The notes under the pieces are model-generated. The model made no database searches. It had not been told where the DNA came from and saw nothing but the letters and a program-made list of their open reading frames with translations. Shown piece by piece: positions 17,170-24,391 of a stretch of 64,000 nt of DNA (its first letter is position 1; each line of letters opens with the position of its first letter). A program made the translations under genes and the position numbers. The stretch comes from Streptomyces coelicoflavus (GTDB lineage Bacteria; Actinomycetota; Actinomycetes; Streptomycetales; Streptomycetaceae): contig NZ_BEWB01000022.1 of assembly GCF_003112555.1 (NCBI RefSeq), positions 1 to 64,000 of the forward strand, in the 5' to 3' direction.

Positions 17170-18765
17170 ATGTCCTCGGCAGCAAGCCCACCGCAGACAC
17201 GCGCCGGGCGTAAGGAATGGACAGCGCTGGGCCTGTTAGTCCTGCCGGCCCTGCTTCTGTTCATGATGCTGACCATCCTCTTCCTGGCCAGCCCCTACCT
17301 CGCCGCAGACCTGGAGCCCACCGGCACCGAGATTCTGTGGATCCTGGACATCTATGGATTCCTCATGGCGAGCCTGCTCGTCCTGATGGGAACCGTGGCC
17401 GACCGCTACGGACACCGAAACCTACTGGTGACCGGTGCGGCTCTCTTCGGCATCTTCTCCGTAGTGGCCGCCATGACGGACTCGCCGGTGATGATGATCG
17501 TCTGGCGTGCCGTCCTCGGCATCGCGGCCGCCATGCAGATGCCCGCGACGCTCGGCCTCATCTTCTCGATGTTCCAGGACGCCAAGCAGCGCGGTGTCGC
17601 GATCGGCATCTGGGCGGCCGCGATCTCGGGCGGTGTCGCGCTTGGTCCGCTGCTCGCCGGACTGCTCCTGGAGGCCTTCTCGTGGCGGGCGACGTTCCTG
17701 GTCGCAGTCCCGGTCATGGCCGTCGTGGTGATCGGTGGGCTCCTGCTGCTGCCTGGCCATCAGGCGTCCCAGAGCACCAAGCTGGACCTGTTCAGCGCGC
17801 TGCTCCTGGTCCTCACGCTGCTGCCGTTCATCTACGGGATCAAGTCGTTCGCCACCGAGGACGAGACGGCGCGATCGATCGCCGCGGTGGTGGTTGGCCT
17901 CGCCTTCGGAGTCTGGTTCGTCCTCCGGCAACTACGCTCCTCTGCCCCTCTGCTGGACGTGCGGCTCTTCGTCAACCGCACCGTCGGCGGGGCTCTCGGT
18001 GTCTTCATCCTGGCTGCGACCGGCCTCGGCGGCGTCTACCTGATGTTCACGCAGTTCCTCCAGCAAGTGAAGGACCTGTCGCCGATCGAGACCGGGTTCG
18101 CCATTCTGCCTGCGGCCATCGTGCTGATCGTCGTCGCCACTCTCTCGCCCGTGATCGCGCGCCGGATCCGTCCGGGGTACGTCATCGCCACCGGCCTGGC
18201 CGTGCAAGTGGTCGGCTACCTGCTGTTCACGCAGATCGAGAGCACGACCGGGTTGCCGCTCGTCATCGCGGGATTCGTCGTCCTCTACCCGGCGGTGTCC
18301 CCGTCCATGGCGCTCACCACCGACTTGGTGGTGGGCTCGGTCCCGCCCGAGAAGGCCGGTGCTGCGGGTGGACTGGCCTCGACCGTCAACGACCTGGGCA
18401 TCTCGCTGGGCGTCGCGATCGTCGGTACCATCGGCACGGCCGCGTACAGCAGCGGCCTCGAGAACAAGTTGCCCGATGGCCTGCCCGCGGAGGCGAAGGA
18501 CGCCGCGGACGAGAGCCTCGCCGGCGCGGTGGCCGCCGCGCAGAACCTTCCCGATCACCTCGCCGATCCGCTGCTGCGCGTGGCTAAGGACGCCTTCGCG
18601 CACGGACTCAACGTCGGGTCGGGTATCGCCGCGGCCATCGCGGCGGTCGGTGCGATCATCGCCGCCGTCACGCTACGCCACGTTCCACCCACCGGCTCCG
18701 CAGCACCAGCGGAGCAGAGCGATGAGCCGGACCCGGTCCAGGTCACAGAGTTCGGCTCGAAGTAG
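17170..18765 (+). CDS. DHA2-type 14-helix MFS drug/metabolite exporter
   Basis: A 531-residue transporter with about fourteen membrane helices, typical of the QacA/SmvA (DHA2) group. It shows the N-terminal W-I-L-D-I-Y-G helix, the loop motif GTVADRYGHRNLL, the antiporter motif region ISGGVALGPLLAG, and an acidic C-terminal tail. The ATG at 17170 is chosen because GAGAGGAG lies directly upstream. It opens a same-strand run with P450, PNPOx and acyl-AMP ligase genes and sits behind CsoR-like operator sites. It could export the product of that run, or act as a general exporter induced by copper. Confidence 0.88.
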   Translation: MSSAASPPQTRAGRKEWTALGLLVLPALLLFMMLTILFLASPYLAADLEPTGTEILWILDIYGFLMASLLVLMGTVADRYGHRNLLVTGAALFGIFSVVAAMTDSPVMMIVWRAVLGIAAAMQMPATLGLIFSMFQDAKQRGVAIGIWAAAISGGVALGPLLAGLLLEAFSWRATFLVAVPVMAVVVIGGLLLLPGHQASQSTKLDLFSALLLVLTLLPFIYGIKSFATEDETARSIAAVVVGLAFGVWFVLRQLRSSAPLLDVRLFVNRTVGGALGVFILAATGLGGVYLMFTQFLQQVKDLSPIETGFAILPAAIVLIVVATLSPVIARRIRPGYVIATGLAVQVVGYLLFTQIESTTGLPLVIAGFVVLYPAVSPSMALTTDLVVGSVPPEKAGAAGGLASTVNDLGISLGVAIVGTIGTAAYSSGLENKLPDGLPAEAKDAADESLAGAVAAAQNLPDHLADPLLRVAKDAFAHGLNVGSGIAAAIAAVGAIIAAVTLRHVPPTGSAAPAEQSDEPDPVQVTEFGSK

Positions 18766-18881
18766 CTACACCTTGCAGAGCAGGAAGCGGCGGCTGGGCA
18801 ACTCCCGAGTTGCACCGGCCGTCGCCTTCAACGTTCCCCTCGCACCCGGCTCGGCACATGGCTCTCATCAGGAGGCGCACA

Positions 18882-20129
18882 GTGATCGATTTCAGCACGG
18901 CAACCACTGAGGTGATCAAGAGCGAAGGCGGCACCTGCATGTACGCACAGGTGGAACGGCTGCGAGCGTTGGGGCCGGCCGTTCCGGTAGAGCTTCCCGA
19001 AGGTGTCGGCGCCTGGTCGGTGTCACGGGGTGACGTGGTCAGGCGGCTGTTGACACACCCCGGCGTCTCCCGGAATCTCAAGGAGACGGTACCGAGCTAT
19101 GTCCCCGGATCCGTGCCCTGGCTGGCCCCTTGGGTCGACGTGGACTTCATGGCCACCACGGACGGCAGTGCTCATGCACGTCTACGGAAACTGATCACCC
19201 CTGCGTTCACTCCCCGCCGTGTGGAGAGGCTCCGTGCTCAGGTCGAGGCGACCGTCACCGAGCTCCTCGACAGGCTCAGGGCCCGCACCGGTGACGAACC
19301 CGTCGACCTGCACCGAGAGTTCTCCTACGAGGTTCCGACGCGCGTGATCTGCGACCTCTTCGGCGTACCGGACGACCAACGGCCCGAGGTGCTGCGCGCC
19401 TTCCGTGTCGTCGCCACCACCGATGTGCCCGAAGAAAAGTCCGTCGCCGTCTACCAAGACCTCGAAGCGGCGATGCGCCTGCTGATCGCCACCAAGCAGA
19501 CAACGCCAGGCGACGACCTCACCAGCTTTCTCATAACGACGCGCTCTTCTGGCGAGTCCCCTCTGACCAGCCATGAGTTGATATCGACGCTGCTGCTGAT
19601 GATCGGCGGAGGAAGCCAGACAACCATCAACCTCATCGATCACACGATCCGCGAACTCCTCACCCGCCCGGACCAACTAGCCCGCCTCCGCAACGACCCC
19701 GCGCGCTGGGACGACGCGATCGAGGAGTCGCTGCGCGTGCACTGCCCGGTCATGCACCTGCCGATGCGCTGGGCGACGGAGGACATCGACCTCGGCGAGG
19801 GCGTAGTGATCCGCGCCGGCGACGCAATCCTGATTTGCTACGGCGCCCACGGCCGGGACCCGGGAGTACACGAGAACCCCGAGACCTACGACATAGACCG
19901 CGAGGACAAGGACCACCTGGCATTCGGGCTCGGTCCCCACTTCTGCCCGGGATCCCACCTCGCCCGACTCGAGGCCACCGTGGCGCTCCCCGCCTTGTTC
20001 GACGCCTTTCCTCGACTCGCCCTGGCCGTCGCGCCGGAGGACATCGAGCCTGGCCAGACCTTCATCGGCAATGACATCACCGCTCTGCCCGTCCTCCTGC
20101 GCCACGACATCGAGGACTCTGTACGGTGA
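18882..20129 (+). CDS. cytochrome P450 with altered I-helix acid position
   Basis: A 415-residue bacterial class I P450. The heme-binding loop is FGLGPHFCPG with the axial Cys355. The K-helix ExxR is E282-R285, and the I-helix segment is GGGSQTT (242-248). The usual acid of the AG-x-(D/E)-T motif is replaced by Gln, while the following Thr is kept. This is uncommon and may change proton delivery. The GTG at 18882 is fixed by a perfect AGGAGG six bases upstream; an upstream ATG lacks one. The stop overlaps the next start (GTGA). The substrate is unknown; co-transcription with a fatty acyl-AMP ligase suggests a lipid-derived molecule. Confidence 0.92.
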   Translation: MIDFSTATTEVIKSEGGTCMYAQVERLRALGPAVPVELPEGVGAWSVSRGDVVRRLLTHPGVSRNLKETVPSYVPGSVPWLAPWVDVDFMATTDGSAHARLRKLITPAFTPRRVERLRAQVEATVTELLDRLRARTGDEPVDLHREFSYEVPTRVICDLFGVPDDQRPEVLRAFRVVATTDVPEEKSVAVYQDLEAAMRLLIATKQTTPGDDLTSFLITTRSSGESPLTSHELISTLLLMIGGGSQTTINLIDHTIRELLTRPDQLARLRNDPARWDDAIEESLRVHCPVMHLPMRWATEDIDLGEGVVIRAGDAILICYGAHGRDPGVHENPETYDIDREDKDHLAFGLGPHFCPGSHLARLEATVALPALFDAFPRLALAVAPEDIEPGQTFIGNDITALPVLLRHDIEDSVR

Positions 20130-20647
20130 CGGCCGACGATCTACTCAAACGCTCCCGGCAGCTCTTGGACACGGCCCGCTACCTGAACCTGGCCACCGCG
20201 TCCGAGCAGGGCGATCCCTGGGTCGCCACCCTTGAGTACGCCTGGTTCGCGGCCCCATTGCGGTTCGTCTTCGGCTCGGCGACCGGGTCCCGACACAGCC
20301 GCCACGTGCAGGCCCGGCCACAGGTGAGCGGCTCGCTTTTCACTGCTGGCCGTCACGAATCGGTCGCAGACCTCACCTCGGTCGACGGCGCCCAGTTCAC
20401 CGGCCGCTGCACCGAGGTTCCCCCCAATCGACTCGACACGTATTACACGGAGTTCTACGCGACAGTGTTCCCGAACCCGCACCAGCGGGCGGAGTGGCAA
20501 CTGCCCCCCTCGCTGCTGCGGCACCCCGCACCGCACCGCCTCTACCTGGTGGAGGTCGACCGCTGGTGGCTGATCGACACCCGCACATGGGCCGAGGACC
20601 GCATCGACCGCCGCATCGAAGTGCCGGCGGCGCACCTGGAAAGGTAG
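20126..20647 (+). CDS. pyridoxamine 5'-phosphate oxidase-like flavin protein
   Basis: A 173-residue split-beta-barrel protein of the PNPOx-like FMN-binding group, with LNLATASEQGDPWVATLEYAW at the N-terminus and VFGSATGSRHSRHVQ for the flavin phosphate region. Family members bind FMN or F420 and reduce or oxidise small substrates. The GTG at 20126 overlaps the P450 stop. It sits between the P450 and the acyl-AMP ligase in one run, so it is probably a redox tailoring step or partner in the same pathway. Confidence 0.8.
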   Translation: MTADDLLKRSRQLLDTARYLNLATASEQGDPWVATLEYAWFAAPLRFVFGSATGSRHSRHVQARPQVSGSLFTAGRHESVADLTSVDGAQFTGRCTEVPPNRLDTYYTEFYATVFPNPHQRAEWQLPPSLLRHPAPHRLYLVEVDRWWLIDTRTWAEDRIDRRIEVPAAHLER

Positions 20648-20651
20648 AGGT

Positions 20652-22394
20652 TTGACCACTTCACACGCACAGGGCGCCACCACCTTCGCGGAGGCCTTAC
20701 AGGAACGGGCGAGCAAATCCCCCGACGCCGTCGCCTTCCGTTTTGTCGCAGACGACGAGTCGGCTGAGATCATCACCTACGCCGAACTTGACGCACGGGC
20801 GCGGGCGGTGGCCGCTGGACTCATCGAGAGGGCCGATACCCGGCGCGTTCCGGTCCTGCTGCTCTTCGTGCCCGGCCTCGACTACCTGTCGGGGCTGTTC
20901 GGCTGCTTTTATGCAGGCGTCCCGGCAGTCCCGGCCTTCCCACCCGACCCGGGTCGCCTGTCGCGCACGCTGCCGCGGCTCCAGGCCATCGTCGATGACG
21001 CCGGCTCCGACGTCGTACTCACCACGTCAGACATCAAGCCGCTGATCCAACAGAGTCTTCATTCTTCGTCCGGGCGCGCTCCTCACCTGCTGGCCGTTGA
21101 CCTGCTTCCGAGCGAGGACGGCGGACTCGTGCCTCGCTGCGACCACAGGACTCCTGCCCTGCTGCAGTACACCTCAGGTTCGACCTCACTCCCGCGCGGC
21201 GTCGTGCTGAGCCATGAACATCTGATGAGCAACTGCCATGACATCGTCCGCGGATTCGGCATTCACCGTGGCAGTTCGGGGGGCCTGTGGCTGCCGCCGT
21301 ACCACGACATGGGACTGATTGGCGGCATCCTCACGCCGTTGTTCTCCGGCATCCCGGCGACACTCATGTCACCGATGACGTTTCTCCGCCGACCTTTGTC
21401 CTGGCTGCGTATGGTTTCGCGATACGGATCGACGATCACCGGCGGCCCGAACTTCGCGTACGAGCTATGTCTGCGGCGTGCGACGGAGGAGGAGATCGAG
21501 GGCCTCGATCTGTCCGGCATCGAACTCACCTTCACCGGTGCCGAGCCCGTGCGGGCCGAGACCATGGCACGCTTCGCCGAGCGTTTCGCTCCGACGGGAT
21601 TGCGGGCCAAGTCGTTCTATCCGTGCTACGGACTCGCCGAAGCCACACTGTTCGTGACCGGCGGCACCCCACTCGACGGTTGGAGCTCGAAGCGGATCGC
21701 GAGCGAGCCCCTCGGCACCGAGGGAGTAGCCCGCCCGGCCTCTCCCGCCGAACCGTCGAAGACCCTTGTGAGCTGCGGCAGACCGGGCCCCGACACCCGG
21801 CTGCTGATCGTCGACCCTGACACCCGGGAACCCTTGATGAGTGGAAGAGTCGGGGAGATCTGGGTCGACTCCCCCAGCGTCGCCGAGGGCTATTGGCAGC
21901 GGCCCGAGGAGTCCGCCGCGACCTTCGGTGAGAAGACCGCGAGCGGGAGCGGCCCCTACCTCCGCACGGGCGACCTCGGATTCCTCATGGACGACGAGCT
22001 GTTCGTCGCGGGCCGTATCAAGGATCTGATCGTCATCAACGGCCGCAACTACCACCCCATGGACATCGAGCAGGTCTGCGAAGAGTCGGTCGCGGGAATC
22101 CGCCGGAACTGCGGCGCTGCGTTCTCCGTCGAGGACGGTACGGGCACGGACACCGAACGACTCGTTCTCGTCTACGAAACTGATCCCCGCGACGACAGGC
22201 CGTACGAGGAGATCATCGAGGGTATCCGTCGCACGGTCTCCCTCCACTTCAGCATCCCCCCGCACGCGGTCCTCCTGATTCCTCCGCGTGCGATCCACAA
22301 GACGTCGAGCGGCAAGGTCCAACGCTGGCTGACTCGACGGTCCTACCTAGCAAGGGAATTTGACGAGCTTGCCCGATGGGAGGCTGCCGGCTAG
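20652..22394 (+). CDS. fatty acyl-AMP ligase (FAAL-type adenylating enzyme)
   Basis: A 580-residue ANL-superfamily enzyme. The P-loop-like motif is YTSGSTSLPRGVVLSHEHL. The FAAL-typical motif LPPYHDMGLIGGIL follows, then FYPCYGLAEATL, the hinge GRIKDLIVINGRNYHPMDIE, and the catalytic Lys in HKTSSGKVQR. FAALs activate fatty acids as acyl-adenylates and pass them to carrier proteins. No acyl carrier protein, PKS or NRPS gene was seen nearby, so the acceptor must be elsewhere or different. The TTG start at 20652 follows GTAGAGG, four bases after the PNPOx-like stop. Confidence 0.9.
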   Translation: MTTSHAQGATTFAEALQERASKSPDAVAFRFVADDESAEIITYAELDARARAVAAGLIERADTRRVPVLLLFVPGLDYLSGLFGCFYAGVPAVPAFPPDPGRLSRTLPRLQAIVDDAGSDVVLTTSDIKPLIQQSLHSSSGRAPHLLAVDLLPSEDGGLVPRCDHRTPALLQYTSGSTSLPRGVVLSHEHLMSNCHDIVRGFGIHRGSSGGLWLPPYHDMGLIGGILTPLFSGIPATLMSPMTFLRRPLSWLRMVSRYGSTITGGPNFAYELCLRRATEEEIEGLDLSGIELTFTGAEPVRAETMARFAERFAPTGLRAKSFYPCYGLAEATLFVTGGTPLDGWSSKRIASEPLGTEGVARPASPAEPSKTLVSCGRPGPDTRLLIVDPDTREPLMSGRVGEIWVDSPSVAEGYWQRPEESAATFGEKTASGSGPYLRTGDLGFLMDDELFVAGRIKDLIVINGRNYHPMDIEQVCEESVAGIRRNCGAAFSVEDGTGTDTERLVLVYETDPRDDRPYEEIIEGIRRTVSLHFSIPPHAVLLIPPRAIHKTSSGKVQRWLTRRSYLAREFDELARWEAAG

Positions 22395-22441
22395 CGGGAC
22401 ACGAGGCGACTCGGATTCCGCCCGCTCGGCGACCCGGCCAC

Positions 22442-22458
22442 ATACCGTGTGCGGGTAT
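22442..22458 (+). promoter_or_regulatory. CsoR-like operator upstream of csoR
   Basis: ATACC at 22442-22446 and GGTAT at 22454-22458 are inverted around seven bases, 60 bases before the csoR start. The form is the same as at copZ-copA, suggesting csoR represses itself. Confidence 0.65.
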
Positions 22459-22518
22459 CTTTCATAGGGAGGTCGACGCTGCGCTTGGCACCGACCCGGG
22501 GAGGAAGGAATTGGAGCC

Positions 22519-22803
22519 ATGCCTGGCGAGAAGAAACAGCACAAAGAAGACGTACTGATGCGACTCCGTCGCATCGAGGGCCAGGTACGAGGCCTGCAGC
22601 GGCTGGTTGAGCAGGACACCTACTGCATCGACGTCCTCACACAGGTGTCGGCCACGACCCGCGCCCTACAGTCGTTCGCCCTGCAATTGCTCGACGAGCA
22701 CATGGCCACCTGTGTGAGCGACGCCGTGGCTGAGGGCGGCGAGGAAAGGGAGAAGAAGCTCCGGGAAGCGTCCAACGCCATCGCCCGCCTGGTGCGTTCG
22801 TGA
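22519..22803 (+). CDS. csoR: copper-sensing transcriptional repressor
   Basis: A 94-residue all-helical CsoR-family repressor (MRLRRIEGQVRGLQRL). The Cu(I) ligands of characterised CsoR proteins, Cys-His-Cys, fall exactly at Cys36, His61 and Cys65 here (DTYCIDVL, DEHMATCV). Copper binding to this family releases the DNA. Candidate sites of its recognition type lie upstream of this gene, of the divergent pair at 23.9-24.0 kb, and of the MFS gene at 17.1 kb. A strong hairpin follows the stop. The identification as a copper sensor rather than a persulfide or formaldehyde sensor rests on the His and second Cys. Confidence 0.94.
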   Translation: MPGEKKQHKEDVLMRLRRIEGQVRGLQRLVEQDTYCIDVLTQVSATTRALQSFALQLLDEHMATCVSDAVAEGGEEREKKLREASNAIARLVRS

Positions 22804-22806
22804 GTT

Positions 22807-22841
22807 GTGCTACCCCGCCTGCCGGCGGGACGGGGTAGCAC
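22807..22841. terminator. hairpin terminator after csoR
   Basis: GTGCTACCCCG (22807-22817) pairs perfectly with CGGGGTAGCAC (22831-22841) around a 13-base loop, starting four bases after the csoR stop. It lies between convergent genes and may serve both. Confidence 0.75.
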
Positions 22842-22895
22842 GCGGTCTGTCCGACACGTCAGCGCCAGAAAGACTCAACCCGGTTGGCGCCACCT

Positions 22896-23864
22896 TCAGT
22901 GCTGATGCTCCTCGGACTCCTCGGCGGTGTCGCTCCCGGCAGGAGCGTTGGACGCCTCTCCGGCGTCGACCGTGAAGCTCGCGGTGTGCACCTTCCCCTC
23001 GTGCTTGAAGTCGAGGAAGAGCCGGTACGAACCAGCACTGGGTGCCGTTGCGGTGAACGAAACTGTGGGTCCGGGCTTGGTCTTGCCGTCACCCGGGGCT
23101 CCGTTGGGATGGACATGCAGGTAAGCGAGATCCCCTGAGCGCAGTGCCACCAAGTGTCCGTACGCCTCGAGGTATGGCTGAAGGTCGGTGACAGGGCGCC
23201 CGTCCTTGGCGACCGTCAGGTCAAGCCGGCCGCTCACGCCCGGGCGCAGCCCACCTTCCAGCGCGACCTTGTAGCCATCGACCTCCGCGACATTCGAGAC
23301 GGAGGGCGTCGGCGCGGGGCGGTACATGCCGGAGACAGCGAGGTCCGCACCGAGGGTGAGGTCCGCAGCACCCTTCGCGGCGGGTGTGAAGTCGGCGAAG
23401 AGCCGATAGTCGCCGGCTGCGGGAAGTTCGGCGTCGACGCTCCAGGTGCCCTCGGAGGTGCGGATCGGGTGGAGGTGCCGGTAGGTCGCCAGATCTCGAG
23501 ATGCAAGGATCAGGTGCAGTTCCTTGCCGTGCTCGCGCCGATAGTCGGTGACCTTGCGGCCAGCACTGTCGCGCACGGCGAAGCGGATTTCAGACTCCTT
23601 GGCCACAGGGACACTGCGGGTCTCGAGGTCAAGGCTGTAGCCCCCCTCCGAGATCTGCAGGCCACCGGGGGGAGCGCTGCCGTTCTCCTCTGCCCTCTTG
23701 TCGGCTTCTCGCTCTCCCGCGCCCCCGGCCCGGTCGTGCCCCGCGTGGGCGGCTGACTCGGCGGTGGTCCTGATCGGGTCGGCTGCTCCTCCCACACCGT
23801 ATGCGGTTCCGAAGGCTGTGGCGAGCACGGCGGCGAACGCGGTGATCCGCAAAGGGGTGTTCAT
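22896..23864 (-). CDS. secreted His/Glu-rich copper-associated protein
   Basis: A 322-residue exported protein. An N-terminal signal region (MNTPLRITAFAAVLATAFGT) is followed by an acidic linker with HAGHDRAG and two Ig-like repeats. Matching strings in the repeats are ELHLILASRDLATYRHLHP and GHLVALRSGDLAYLHVHP. The C-terminus is acidic and ends in EEHQH. The paired Y-x-H-x-HP motifs look like metal sites. The start at 23864 has GAGGAGG upstream. It is divergent from copZ-copA across three CsoR-like sites, so copper-induced expression and an extracellular copper-binding role are likely. No enzymatic function is visible. Confidence 0.8.
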   Translation of the reverse strand: MNTPLRITAFAAVLATAFGTAYGVGGAADPIRTTAESAAHAGHDRAGGAGEREADKRAEENGSAPPGGLQISEGGYSLDLETRSVPVAKESEIRFAVRDSAGRKVTDYRREHGKELHLILASRDLATYRHLHPIRTSEGTWSVDAELPAAGDYRLFADFTPAAKGAADLTLGADLAVSGMYRPAPTPSVSNVAEVDGYKVALEGGLRPGVSGRLDLTVAKDGRPVTDLQPYLEAYGHLVALRSGDLAYLHVHPNGAPGDGKTKPGPTVSFTATAPSAGSYRLFLDFKHEGKVHTASFTVDAGEASNAPAGSDTAEESEEHQH

Positions 23865-23912
23865 CAGGGCCTCCTCAGGCGCCGTTTGTTGTGCGACACG
23901 GAAATCGAGCAT

Positions 23913-24007
23913 ATACCCCCTCCGGGTATGTGCAAGAGATGCACAACCCTTGCCACAGATACCAACTGGGGGTATACATGCAAGGCACCCATACCCCCAC
24001 GGGGTAT
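23913..24007. promoter_or_regulatory. three CsoR-like operators in divergent copper promoter
   Basis: Three 17-bp sites of the form ATACC-N7-GGTAT lie at 23913-23929, 23959-23975 and 23991-24007. The third extends to ATACCCC-CAC-GGGGTAT. They fill the 170-base spacer between the leftward secreted protein gene (start 23864) and copZ (start 24035). The arrangement would let CsoR control both directions. Confidence 0.8.
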
Positions 24008-24034
24008 CCCAGATCATCCTTCCCTGGAGGAACC

Positions 24035-24325
24035 ATGTCCGACTGCTGCACGCCTGACGGCAGCTGCTCCACCGGTGCGGCGAAGGGCACGACGACCGCG
24101 ACGGAAGACGGGATCGCGACGGTCTACACGGTGACAGGCATGACGTGTGACCACTGCAAGTCGTCAGTCACCGAGGCCGTCAGTGGGATCGGCGGCGTGC
24201 TGAGCGTCGATGTCGACGTCAAGACCGGCCGGGTCTCCGTCACCACCGCGGAGGAACCTGACGACACCGCGTTCGCGAAGGCGGTCGACGAGGCGGGCTA
24301 CGAGCTCACCGGCCGCGCTGTCTAG
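24035..24325 (+). CDS. copZ: CopZ-type copper chaperone with Cys-rich N-terminus
   Basis: A 96-residue heavy-metal-associated domain protein. The metal site is MTCDHC (Cys38 and Cys41). Before the domain is a Cys-rich extension, SDCCTPDGSCSTGAA, with three more Cys that could bind Cu(I). CopZ proteins carry Cu(I) to the exporting P-type ATPase, whose gene follows 66 bases downstream. The ATG at 24035 has GGAGGAA upstream. Confidence 0.93.
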   Translation: MSDCCTPDGSCSTGAAKGTTTATEDGIATVYTVTGMTCDHCKSSVTEAVSGIGGVLSVDVDVKTGRVSVTTAEEPDDTAFAKAVDEAGYELTGRAV

Positions 24326-24391
24326 CCCTCACCATGCCGCTGGGCCCGTCAATCCCCCGGACGGGCCCAGCTCCCTCCCTGAGGAGCAGTG

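Noticed and set aside
22519..22803. FrmR/RcnR or CstR instead of CsoR
   Set aside because: The Cys36-His61-Cys65 triad and the adjacent copZ-copA genes favour the copper-sensing type.
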